Assembly: GCA_017651065.1 (NCBI GenBank)
Contig: JAGCDP010000016.1
Coordinates: 19,762 to 83,761 of the forward strand
Source of the DNA: Treponema sp.
GTDB lineage: Bacteria; Spirochaetota; Spirochaetia; Treponematales; Treponemataceae
Direction of reading: 5' to 3'
Length of the DNA stretch: 64,000 nucleotides
Shown: piece after piece, positions 1 to 7,802 of the stretch
Position numbering within the stretch: the stretch's first letter is position 1
How the letters are laid out: every line of letters begins with the position of its first letter
The notes under the pieces: generated by a model
Databases searched by the model: none
The model's input: only the letters and a program-made list of their open reading frames with translations
What the model was told of the DNA's origin: nothing
Translations under genes and position numbers: made by a program

Positions 1-981
1 GTTGTGGTCTTTGATATACTTAATTGTCTCATCAACAGTAGTAAAGCAAAGTCCTGTAACTGTGTCTGCGCAGCCGTAGTAAATTGCAATTCGTCCTGTT
101 GCCTGGTCGGTGAGTGCTGCTACAGGGAAGCAAACATTTGGAACAAAGCCAGTTGTTTCGTAGATTTCTTCCGGAGTGAGCATGTAATCCCCACAGCGAT
201 ATTTTACAATGGAAGGATTATCTATGTCTAGAATTGCTGCAGAGAAGGAATAAACGTAACCGCTGCAAGTCTGGCAAACTCCGTGATAGAACATGAGCCA
301 GCCTTCATCAGTTTCAATTGGAACAGGACCACAGCCAATCTTGAGTCCCTGCCACCAGCCGTCGCCGCCTTTCTGCATAACAAGACGATGTTCGCCCCAA
401 TATTTCATATCAGGAGATTGAGAAAGAAGGATATCGCCAAAAGGAGTATGTCCTGAATCACTTGGACGAGAGAGCATTACATATTTATTGTTGATTTTGC
501 GTGGGAAAAGTACAGCATTGCGGTTAAACGGGAGGAACGGATTTTCAAGACGAGTAAAATCCTTGAAGTCTTTTGTAGAAGCAACACCAATTGCAGCACC
601 ATCAAAGTCACCACACCACATAATATAGTAAGTACCGTCAATGCAGACACAGCGAGGGTCATAAGCATAGAACGGATCATGAGGTTTGCCGTCAGGGTCG
701 TGCATATGGATTTTTTCTGTCTGGAACTCCCAATGAATACCGTCGTCTGAATCTCCAAGATAAAGGAATGGACGTGCGTGTGCATCTTCTGAACGGAAAA
801 CTCCCTTGAATTTTCCATTAAAAGGAACTACTGCACTGTTAAAAATACGTCCCATGCCCGGGAACGGATTACGTCCGATTACGGGATTTTCGCTGTAACG
901 CCAGATTGGAAGCCACCAGTCTTTTGGTTTGTCCTGCCATGGAATGTTAGGGAGATTTCCCCCGCTGATGATTTTGCTCAT
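1..981 (-). CDS. GH130 family beta-mannoside phosphorylase (3' end at window edge)
   Basis: Translation gives 327 codons running to the window edge. The last residues (IKYIKDHN) look like the normal C-terminal helix, so probably only the stop is missing. Family features are WRYSENPVIGRNP near residues 28-39, FNSAVVPFNGKFKGVFR at about 47-63 and YDPR with the likely catalytic Asp at 108. GH130 enzymes phosphorolyse beta-mannosides (mannobiose, mannosyl-glucose or mannooligosaccharides) to mannose 1-phosphate in the cytoplasm. The N-terminal pattern suggests the mannooligosaccharide subgroup, but the exact substrate is inferred. The start is set by AGGAG just upstream. It diverges from a CE2-type esterase, consistent with acetylated mannan use. 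Confidence 0.85.
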   Translation of the reverse strand, partial: MSKIISGGNLPNIPWQDKPKDWWLPIWRYSENPVIGRNPFPGMGRIFNSAVVPFNGKFKGVFRSEDAHARPFLYLGDSDDGIHWEFQTEKIHMHDPDGKPHDPFYAYDPRCVCIDGTYYIMWCGDFDGAAIGVASTKDFKDFTRLENPFLPFNRNAVLFPRKINNKYVMLSRPSDSGHTPFGDILLSQSPDMKYWGEHRLVMQKGGDGWWQGLKIGCGPVPIETDEGWLMFYHGVCQTCSGYVYSFSAAILDIDNPSIVKYRCGDYMLTPEEIYETTGFVPNVCFPVAALTDQATGRIAIYYGCADTVTGLCFTTVDETIKYIKDHN

Positions 982-1001
982 AGATGTCTCCTATGTATTA
1001 A

Positions 1002-1033
1002 TTTACTTAAAATATAAACTTAATTTAAGTAAA
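1002..1033. promoter_or_regulatory. Palindromic operator-like element in the divergent promoter
   Basis: A perfect 10-bp inverted repeat, TTTACTTAAA (1002-1011) and TTTAAGTAAA (1024-1033), is separated by 12 bp. A second, overlapping palindrome, ACTTAA-T-TTAAGT, lies at 1018-1030. It sits between the divergent GH130 and CE2-type genes, where a shared operator would be expected. The regulator is unknown and is not in the window. Confidence 0.4.
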
Positions 1034-1092
1034 AAGCAAGTAAAAAATATAATGTCTTTATATTTTCATTTTTATAATATACAATTAAAAAT

Positions 1093-2196
1093 ATGAAAGA
1101 ATATAAATTGAATCAAATTACCCATAAGCGATTGCTGGGACGAAATGCATATAAGGATAATGATGAAGCACTTACCTTGTTTTGGGGTGGTGCAGCTTTG
1201 GAAGTTAATATTAAAGCCCGTGAAATCTGGGCCTGTATTTCTACAACATATGATAATCTTGAACACTGGCTGGCTGTTGAGGTGAATGGAGCTCCTGTAA
1301 GCCGCTTTATGCTTAATAAGGAAAAGACCTGGTATTGCCTGGCACGCAATATGAATCCGGAAAAAGAAAATCTTATTTCTATTATAAAAGATACTCAGCC
1401 AATGAATGACGACAGTACTCATTCTCTTGTGATTCATGCAATTGGGCTTGATGAAGCAGGGGAGTTTGTTCCTGTAAAACCACGCAGCTGCACTATTGAA
1501 TTTGTTGGCGACAGTATTACAGCCGGAGAAGGAACTGTAGGCGCTCCTGATGAAATGGACTGGATCTGCCAGTGGATGAGTGCCAGCAAAACTTATGCCA
1601 TTCAGACTGCAAAACTTATGAATGCCGACTGGAACACAATGGGCAAAAGCGGCTGGGGAATCTGCTGGGCCTGGGACGGCAACAGAGATTGTAAGATTCC
1701 GCCTCATTATGAACAGGTATGTTCTGTGTTAAAAGATGCAAACAGTGTTGCGGCAGGCTCACAGCAAAAATGGGATTTTAACAACGGCCGCGGTTCGGAC
1801 TATGTTGTGATTAATCTTGGAACTAATGATGAAAGCGGAATGCAAAACGGGGTTCCTGAGCTTGTCGAAGGGCTGGCACGGGAGCAATTTATAATCTCTT
1901 CCGTAAAATCCTTCCTCACCGTAATCCGCTCGCACAACCCGAATGCAAAAATCCTGTGGTGTTGGGGAATGCTTTCGTTACAGACTGTGCCTGCACTTAT
2001 TCAAAAAGGCGTTGATGAATACAAATCAGAATCAGGCGATAAAAATGTTTATACATTGGAGCTTGAATCAATTGAAGAACTTGAAAAAACGCCCGAAGAA
2101 AAAGGAAGCCGCGGACATCCGGGCTATAAAACCCATCACGCCGCGGCTCTAAAAATTGCCTCGTCATTGAGAGCGAAGCGCGGCAATCCATTATAA
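1093..2196 (+). CDS. CE2-like SGNH carbohydrate esterase
   Basis: A 367-residue protein with an N-terminal beta-rich region (about 1-130) and a C-terminal SGNH hydrolase domain. The nucleophile motif is GDSIT with Ser141, GTND is at 243-246 and the catalytic His is probably His342 in GHPGY. This order matches carbohydrate esterase family 2, which deacetylates xylan, mannan or acetylated sugars. No signal peptide is visible, so it probably acts inside the cell on imported oligosaccharides, in keeping with the divergent GH130 phosphorylase. Two oddities: residues 254-260 (VPELVEG) are encoded by an interspersed palindromic repeat, and the last residues (SSLRAKRGNPL) are encoded by a different dispersed repeat, so the native C-terminus has been replaced or extended. 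Confidence 0.82.
   Translation: MKEYKLNQITHKRLLGRNAYKDNDEALTLFWGGAALEVNIKAREIWACISTTYDNLEHWLAVEVNGAPVSRFMLNKEKTWYCLARNMNPEKENLISIIKDTQPMNDDSTHSLVIHAIGLDEAGEFVPVKPRSCTIEFVGDSITAGEGTVGAPDEMDWICQWMSASKTYAIQTAKLMNADWNTMGKSGWGICWAWDGNRDCKIPPHYEQVCSVLKDANSVAAGSQQKWDFNNGRGSDYVVINLGTNDESGMQNGVPELVEGLAREQFIISSVKSFLTVIRSHNPNAKILWCWGMLSLQTVPALIQKGVDEYKSESGDKNVYTLELESIEELEKTPEEKGSRGHPGYKTHHAAALKIASSLRAKRGNPL
1851..1874 (+). repeat. Interspersed palindromic repeat, family A, inside the CE2-like gene
   Basis: The copy begins GGTTCCTGAGCTTGTCGAAG and ends GGCT. It is read in frame as VPELVEG between the GTND motif and the following helix of the esterase. Five other sites carry the same unit (near 8186, 11598, 14934, 53284 and 55735). 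Confidence 0.85.
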
Positions 2197-2273
2197 GTAT
2201 GCCTTCTTGCACGTGGATTGCCACGTCGCTACGCTCCTCGCAATGACGGAGCGCTTCTAATCGCAATGACGGA
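2161..2273. repeat. Cluster of dispersed repeat family B, inverted copies
   Basis: One copy (2162-2190, CGTCATTGAGAGCGAAGCG then CGGCAATCCA) faces an inverted copy at 2214-2250, followed by a fragment at 2260-2273 (ATCGCAATGACGGA). The inverted pair can form a long hairpin and lies between the convergent esterase and antiporter genes, where it may terminate transcription in both directions. The first copy is partly coding for the esterase C-terminus. Another copy is at 14865-14893. Confidence 0.8.
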
Positions 2274-3800
2274 CTATGCTTGCACTTTCTTCTGTTTATT
2301 CTTAATAAAGATCAAAACAGCAAAGAGAACTGCAAGTCCTACAATCCATGAAATAATTCCGGATGCAACAATTCCAAGACTCAAAGTAAGTCCTGCAACA
2401 AGATATGCTACGAATGAAACTGCAGCACATGTGATTGCATATGGAAGCTGTGTAGAAACATGATTTACGTGTTCACACTGAGCACCGGCCGAAGCCATGA
2501 TTGTTGTATCAGAAATTGGAGAACAGTGGTCACCACAAACAGCCCCTGCCATACAAGCAGAAATTGAAACAATTCTTATTGCTCCTTCTGGGAATGCTGC
2601 AATACAAATAGGAATCAAAATACCAAAGGTTCCCCAAGAAGTTCCTGTTGCAAATGCAAGGAAGCAGGCAATAATGAAGATAATTGCAGGGAGGAACATC
2701 TTAAGTCCAGCTGCACTTCCTTCTACAAGGCCTGCAACATAATCTTTTGCACCAAGACTGTCTGTCATTCCCTTGAGTGTCCATGCCAAAGTCAAAATCA
2801 AAATAGCTGGAACCATTGCCTTAAAGCCTTCCGGGATACAAGCAGCTGCATCCTTGAAAGAAAGAACTCTACGGCAAAGGTAGAAGATGATTGCAATAAT
2901 CAAAGCGCCGAATGAACCATAAAGCAAACCAACCGAAGCATCTGCGTTAGAGAATGCATCAATAAAGTTCAAGTGAGAATCAGATTCACCGTCAAAGAAT
3001 CCCCCTGAATAAATCAAACCAATTACACAAAGAATAATAAGAACGATTACTGGGAGAAGAAGATCAATTACCTTACCCTTTGCATCAGCTGCGGCAGCTT
3101 CTTCTTCTGTTGGTTCTTCGCTCATAACAGCAAGAGCCTTTTCGTACTTAGACATCTGGCCGTATTCAAACTTCATGAATACCATTGCAAACATCATAAA
3201 CAATGTCATGATTGCGTAGAAGTTGAAAGGAATAGCTTTACAGAAAAGTCCGATTCCGTTTTCGCCTTCTGTAACAAAGCCTGCAACTGCGGCAGCCCAT
3301 GAAGAAACCGGAGCAATAATACAAACCGGAGCAGCTGTAGAGTCAATCAAATATGCAAGCTTTTCTTTAGAAACTCCATACTTGTCTGTAACAGGCTTCA
3401 TAACAGAACCTACAGTAAGACAGTTGAAGTAGTCATCAATGAAAATACAGATACCAAGAACGATTGTTGCAACCTGTGCGCCAACCTTTGTCTTGATGTG
3501 TTTTTTAGCCCAGCGTCCAAAGGCTGCAGATCCGCCTGCTTTGTTCATAAGGGCAACCATGATTCCCAAAAGAACCAGGAATACAAGAATACCTACGTTG
3601 TAAGCGTCTGCAAGAGAGCCTGCAAATCCGTCTGTGAAAACGTGTGTTAAGAATCCTGTGAATCCGGTTCCTGCATCAATGGCATAGAAAATACCACCAA
3701 TTACAATACCAACAAAAAGGGAAGAATAAACTTCCTTAGAAATGAGCGCCAGAGCAATAGCCACGATTGCCGGCACCAAAGCCCAAAATGTTCCTGACAT
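2274..3800 (-). CDS. nhaC: NhaC-family Na+/H+ antiporter
   Basis: A 508-residue polytopic membrane protein with roughly a dozen hydrophobic segments from the N-terminus (FWALVPAIVAIALALISKEV) to the C-terminal end. A charged cytoplasmic loop lies near residues 220-245 (SEEPTEEEAAAADAKGK). The conserved GDHCSPISDTTIMASAGAQC segment near residue 430 is typical of the NhaC/ion transporter superfamily. It exchanges Na+ for H+ across the inner membrane; related members move dicarboxylates or amino acids, so the substrate is inferred. It is transcribed alone, convergent with the CE2-like gene, with AT-rich promoter sequence upstream. Confidence 0.85.
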   Translation of the reverse strand: MSGTFWALVPAIVAIALALISKEVYSSLFVGIVIGGIFYAIDAGTGFTGFLTHVFTDGFAGSLADAYNVGILVFLVLLGIMVALMNKAGGSAAFGRWAKKHIKTKVGAQVATIVLGICIFIDDYFNCLTVGSVMKPVTDKYGVSKEKLAYLIDSTAAPVCIIAPVSSWAAAVAGFVTEGENGIGLFCKAIPFNFYAIMTLFMMFAMVFMKFEYGQMSKYEKALAVMSEEPTEEEAAAADAKGKVIDLLLPVIVLIILCVIGLIYSGGFFDGESDSHLNFIDAFSNADASVGLLYGSFGALIIAIIFYLCRRVLSFKDAAACIPEGFKAMVPAILILTLAWTLKGMTDSLGAKDYVAGLVEGSAAGLKMFLPAIIFIIACFLAFATGTSWGTFGILIPICIAAFPEGAIRIVSISACMAGAVCGDHCSPISDTTIMASAGAQCEHVNHVSTQLPYAITCAAVSFVAYLVAGLTLSLGIVASGIISWIVGLAVLFAVLIFIKNKQKKVQA

Positions 3801-3873
3801 TTTTAAAACTCCTGAGTTTTTAGTTTATTTAATTATAACACATGAAATGTCATGGCGCAATTTTTCTTTTATA

Positions 3874-3920
3874 GGGGAGGGCGGAGCCCCGCCTAGGGGC
3901 TGCCGCCCCTAAAATCCCGC
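3874..3920. repeat. GC-rich hairpin block in AT-rich intergenic DNA
   Basis: Two adjacent short palindromes, GGCGG-AGCC-CCGCC and GGGGC-TGCC-GCCCC, form a GC-rich island in an otherwise AT-rich 233-bp gap between divergent genes. The position argues against a terminator for either neighbour. It resembles a REP-type repeat, although no second copy was found in this window. Confidence 0.5.
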
Positions 3921-3979
3921 TTTTTATTCTTATGCCGTATGGAAGGTGAAAAAAATACATTTTTTTAAGAAATTTACTA

Positions 3980-4030
3980 AAATTTTTGTAATAAGTCCAT
4001 TTTTTTGGACATATATATAGTGGGGATTTT
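3980..4030 (+). promoter_or_regulatory. Conserved upstream element shared with the Rpn nuclease gene
   Basis: The 20-mer AAATTTTTGTAATAAGTCCA (3980-3999) recurs exactly, in the same orientation relative to its gene, upstream of the PD-(D/E)XK nuclease gene (35033-35052, minus strand). In both places it is followed by a T-run and a TATAT-like box. Here GTCCATTTTTTTGGAC also forms a small hairpin. It may be a promoter or regulatory leader common to two accessory genes. Confidence 0.5.
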
Positions 4031-4033
4031 TAA

Positions 4034-4669
4034 ATGAAATTAGATTTAACGAACTGTACATTAAAAGATTTCTGGGAAGAAGGTCATCATAAAGTATTCT
4101 GGGTAGATAATGAAACTGGTCAGCTGGTTGCCGATGCTTGTATTGTTTACAGGATTTCTTATGAAGAACATCTCATTCGTTTACGATGCAGGAAATCTTT
4201 GATAGGTTGTCTTTCACCTTTATTTGGAAAAGTCTTTACTAATCTTGATTCAAATATAAAGGCACGTTTCTCAAAGAATACTGTTAGTAAGATTTCCTCA
4301 GATAAAGCTATTACAAAGTCTGTTGTAAACGGATTTTCTGTTGAAGAACACTTTGAAGCAGCTGAGAATATAAAACAGATTTTTGAGATGGCAGATTATA
4401 TTGATTCATTCCCAGATAAAAAAGGAGATCCGAATATTGTGGCAATACACCGTTTACAAAAAGATATAGAACTTTCAAACAGTAAAAAATGTGTGGCCTA
4501 TATAACACTCAAAGAAGTTGTAAAAGCTGGAAATAGAATTTATACACAAGAGCTTTTGTTAAATAAATATCCCCTGCAAGATGCAGGGGAATTAATGAGC
4601 CGCGGCTTGAATACAAGCGAAACAACTGCATACAAATGCAGTCCACGAACTGACTCAAATATAACATAA
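4034..4669 (+). CDS. Hypothetical protein, possible phage-type nuclease-like domain
   Basis: A 211-residue protein with no signal peptide or membrane segment. The region around residues 125-185 (DYIDSFPDKKGDPNIVAIHR, then a KCVAYITLKEV segment and GNRIYTQELL) has the look of small nuclease- or toxin-like domains found at the ends of phage-associated polyvalent proteins (PBECR-type). That resemblance is from memory of the pattern and is weak. The last 35 or so codons are built from three consecutive short palindromes and look low in conservation. The gene stands alone behind a conserved upstream element, which suggests an accessory cassette. Confidence 0.6.
   Translation: MKLDLTNCTLKDFWEEGHHKVFWVDNETGQLVADACIVYRISYEEHLIRLRCRKSLIGCLSPLFGKVFTNLDSNIKARFSKNTVSKISSDKAITKSVVNGFSVEEHFEAAENIKQIFEMADYIDSFPDKKGDPNIVAIHRLQKDIELSNSKKCVAYITLKEVVKAGNRIYTQELLLNKYPLQDAGELMSRGLNTSETTAYKCSPRTDSNIT
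4570..4642. repeat. Three consecutive stem-loops inside the 3' end of a CDS
   Basis: Perfect stems occur at 4570-4590 (TCCCCTGCA / TGCAGGGGA, 3-nt loop), 4605-4618 (GCTTG / CAAGC, 4-nt loop) and 4625-4642 (ACTGCAT / ATGCAGT, 4-nt loop). All three lie within the reading frame of the preceding hypothetical gene. Confidence 0.7.
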
Positions 4670-4754
4670 GAGATTATGGATGTCAATTTTTCCTCAATTG
4701 ATTTTATTGTATTAATCAGATATTATATTTTTACAATATAATATGGAGTTTAAG

Positions 4755-6737
4755 ATGCGTAAATTTTCTAGATTTTTTGTTTCACTCTTTTTGGTTCTTG
4801 GAACTGCAGTTTTTTCTTCATGTATAAATGATGCAATTTCGGGGCAGAATTTTGATTTGAATATTTCCGGTGCCCAACTTGAGTCGATGATGGATGGTTC
4901 AAGAACTCTTGTTACAGTTGATGATTATGATTTTAAACTTACTGTAACACTTTTTGTAAATAATACTCCAAAAGATGTAAAGAAAGTTACTGTAAATTCA
5001 CTGGAAGTAAGAAAACCGAATTTCGGAGGAATTAATCTTCAATTTAATCGTGTGCCTCTGAGGTCTGAGGTTTATATTAAAGTCCTTATGGAATACGAGG
5101 GCGAATATATAGAAGCCGAATCAAATAAGATAACTGTTAAGAAAGGTGAAAATATTCTTTCCTTAAAGATTCAAGGTATTAAGGTTATACAGAAAATTGA
5201 TACTGATATTGCAGTTCTTAATTATAGCGGTAATAACAAATATGATATTTATTCTCCAGTATCTTCGATGGATGCTGTTAATAGTATTGACGGACAAACT
5301 GAAAAACTTGTTTCAGCTTCTTATTCCAATTCAATTGCTTTTGATTCAAATGGAAACCTTTACTGTGTAAATTACTCGTCCAATATAAATTCCAATCAAA
5401 ACGTCACAATAAAAAGATTAAATAATTTTTCAGGTCAATGGCAAGCAAGCTCCCTGTCTTCTAATAATATAATTCCATCAGACATGATAAATAGCTATCT
5501 TTCTGGTGTTGTTATGTCAATTGATGCTACTAATGATTGTTCATACTTCTTATTAAAGGCGAAAAATAATTCCTCATATAACTATTATCTGCTTTGTTAT
5601 CCAGAGCTTGTTGCACAAAGAACATCATCAACAGTTTATAAGTATAAGATTGATTGTCCGACAGAATTAGAAATAGCTCAAGCTATGGCTGTTAATGACG
5701 GTAAGATTTATTTAGCACTTAATGGAGAAGGAAGTCATTGCAGTCTTTATTGTATTGATATTGAAAGCTATGAAAAAAATAGTGCAAATCCTGTGCAAAT
5801 AACTATTGAAAAAGGAAAGAATTCTATTGATCTGGGTTTAGAGGGCTACGCTGGAACAGGTGTACAATATACAACAGTATCTGCACAAAAAGGAGGTAAT
5901 CCTCCTGAAACTGTCACAGAAACAATTATTTCAAAGGATCCCCTTTTTGTTATTAACGATATTGTATACGACAGCGGTTGTATTTATGCTTTGTTCGCGC
6001 AGAATAATCTGGAATGGGAAGATGAGACTGTTATTCCTGGATTTTTTAGAGGCGGACTTGTTAGAGTTACTTTATATACAAACGAAAAGAGTTATATTGG
6101 TCTTAATAAACAAAGTTTTAATTTGTCGGGAAAATACTTAAGGGCACATGGAGAAGTAACTTGGAGTTCTGAGAGGTACATAGTTCCTTTATATAAAAAA
6201 GACGGCAGTAATAAGCGTTTTTTAATCTTTTCTGATAATACATTTGGAGATCAGTCACATACTTTCCATGCCACTATGGAACAAGATTTAAATAATTATT
6301 TTATAATGCCTCAAAAAATTGTAGCGATAAAGCCTAAAAAACTTGTTATTCTTGATGGTGGCATTGTTTTTTACACTGATAATGATTGTTTGCTCTATAA
6401 AAATCTAAACAGACTTGTTGAAGTAGATTTGAGGAATTTTACGATTTCTGGTTCTGGAATTCAAAATATGCCTGAGTTTATAAAAACTTCTTTTGAAAGA
6501 ACTGATTCTATAACTATAAGAAAATTAAAAGGTACTTACTGTGGTTCTCTTCAGATAAAATTGGAGCCTTTTATAAACGATAGCTTCTCGGGAAATATTT
6601 TCTATGAAGATACCCGGGAAATTGTTTCATCTGAAAATGAAACATTATATTACCAGCAAGATGATGGTGAAGAAATGAATAGAGGATTCTCAGTTCCATC
6701 TAAGGTTATATATCAAGCAATTTCATACGGGAAATAA
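4755..6737 (+). CDS. Putative lipoprotein with propeller-like repeats
   Basis: The start at 4755 is chosen because GGAG lies six bases upstream; an ATG at 4743 has no ribosome-binding site. The protein has a hydrophobic signal peptide ending in FSSC, a loose spirochaetal lipobox, so it is probably exported and lipidated. After an N-terminal beta-sandwich-like region (about 25-150) come repeated short beta strands (for example NSIAFDSNGNLYCVNYS and AMAVNDGKIYLALNGEG) resembling a beta-propeller of the kind found in surface binding proteins. There are no catalytic motifs that I recognise. A glycosyltransferase gene follows after nine bases. Confidence 0.75.
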   Translation: MRKFSRFFVSLFLVLGTAVFSSCINDAISGQNFDLNISGAQLESMMDGSRTLVTVDDYDFKLTVTLFVNNTPKDVKKVTVNSLEVRKPNFGGINLQFNRVPLRSEVYIKVLMEYEGEYIEAESNKITVKKGENILSLKIQGIKVIQKIDTDIAVLNYSGNNKYDIYSPVSSMDAVNSIDGQTEKLVSASYSNSIAFDSNGNLYCVNYSSNINSNQNVTIKRLNNFSGQWQASSLSSNNIIPSDMINSYLSGVVMSIDATNDCSYFLLKAKNNSSYNYYLLCYPELVAQRTSSTVYKYKIDCPTELEIAQAMAVNDGKIYLALNGEGSHCSLYCIDIESYEKNSANPVQITIEKGKNSIDLGLEGYAGTGVQYTTVSAQKGGNPPETVTETIISKDPLFVINDIVYDSGCIYALFAQNNLEWEDETVIPGFFRGGLVRVTLYTNEKSYIGLNKQSFNLSGKYLRAHGEVTWSSERYIVPLYKKDGSNKRFLIFSDNTFGDQSHTFHATMEQDLNNYFIMPQKIVAIKPKKLVILDGGIVFYTDNDCLLYKNLNRLVEVDLRNFTISGSGIQNMPEFIKTSFERTDSITIRKLKGTYCGSLQIKLEPFINDSFSGNIFYEDTREIVSSENETLYYQQDDGEEMNRGFSVPSKVIYQAISYGK

Positions 6738-6746
6738 TATAACAAG

Positions 6747-7802
6747 TTGAATAATCCTGTTATTTCTGTATGTATTCCTGTTTATAATACAGAAAAATAT
6801 CTTGAACAAGCTCTCTGGTCTGTAGCTACTCAGAATTTTAATAGTTTTGAAATTGTAATTTTAAACGATGCAAGTCAAGGTAAAGATAGTCTGGACCGAA
6901 CCTGCAAAAAGATAGTAAAACTTATTCAAAAGAAAAGTAAAGTCTACAGAAAAGCCAATAAACTGCTTCCTGTTAATATTAACTATATTGAAAATAAAAA
7001 AAACCGTGGATTAATCGAAGTTCGTCGAACCATGGGTTATGAATCAAAAGGTCTTTATATAACTCAGTTAGATAGTGATGATGAAATGGTACCTGGAGCG
7101 CTTTCTGTAATGTATGCCTGTGCAGAAAAAACTGGTGCAGATATAATTCATGGTTCTTCAACGGCTGGTTCTTTTAATGAAAATAACGATTTTATAAAGT
7201 CTGATGAAAATATATTTGGTGCCGTTTTTTATGGTGAACTAAATGGCCGTGATATTTTTCGAAAATGGTTTATTGATATTGCCTTTACGGGAAATATATG
7301 GGGTAAGCTTGTAAAACGCGATTTATATTTAAAAGCCTTTGATCATATTCCATATACAGAATGCAATATGCTTGACGATGTTCTGGTATTCTTTTTTCTA
7401 AGCCGATATCTTAATAAATATGTTGGAATCGAAAATCAGGTTGTTCGTTATCGAATGAATGTTGGAATGAGTTCCGAAATAAATATTGATAATATGCGAA
7501 AGTGGCGTAATAAATGCAGTATGGCAAACGTCTTTACCATTATAAGTAATTCATTAGAAGAAGATGCTGATTTTAAATTATTAAGTGATGAAAATGATAG
7601 ATTAAAGTTTCTTATGATATTTTATCTTCAGAACACAATAATAGAATTACATACTTGTGTAGAAAAAGAACTTATTCCCCAAGCCTACACAATGCTCTGT
7701 GACTATTGGGGCAAGGATTTTGTTGATGAAGTAGATGCTGCGCTTGTTCGGGATGCTCAGGAAAAACTTAACGAGCAGTCGCAGCTTCCAGAAGGAAAAT
7801 GA
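6747..7802 (+). CDS. Glycosyltransferase family 2
   Basis: A 351-residue GT-A fold enzyme beginning with the family signature ISVCIPVYNTEKYLEQALWS. The metal/nucleotide-sugar binding motif is QLDSDDE at about residues 107-113. Such enzymes transfer a sugar from a nucleotide donor to a glycan or lipid acceptor at the cytoplasmic face of the membrane; donor and acceptor are not deducible. The start is TTG, because no ATG lies upstream in frame and the beta-1 strand begins at residue 4; the ribosome-binding site is weak. It follows the lipoprotein gene closely, and its 3' end overlaps the convergent ATPase gene by 35 bp. Confidence 0.85.
   Translation: MNNPVISVCIPVYNTEKYLEQALWSVATQNFNSFEIVILNDASQGKDSLDRTCKKIVKLIQKKSKVYRKANKLLPVNINYIENKKNRGLIEVRRTMGYESKGLYITQLDSDDEMVPGALSVMYACAEKTGADIIHGSSTAGSFNENNDFIKSDENIFGAVFYGELNGRDIFRKWFIDIAFTGNIWGKLVKRDLYLKAFDHIPYTECNMLDDVLVFFFLSRYLNKYVGIENQVVRYRMNVGMSSEINIDNMRKWRNKCSMANVFTIISNSLEEDADFKLLSDENDRLKFLMIFYLQNTIIELHTCVEKELIPQAYTMLCDYWGKDFVDEVDAALVRDAQEKLNEQSQLPEGK

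Noticed and set aside
1072..1707. A 211-codon minus-strand frame over the CE2-like gene
   Set aside because: The plus strand encodes the esterase with its GDSIT motif; the opposite frame shows no domain.
3874..3920. Rho-independent terminator
   Set aside because: No T-tract follows the stems, and the site lies upstream of both divergent genes, so a REP-like repeat is more likely.
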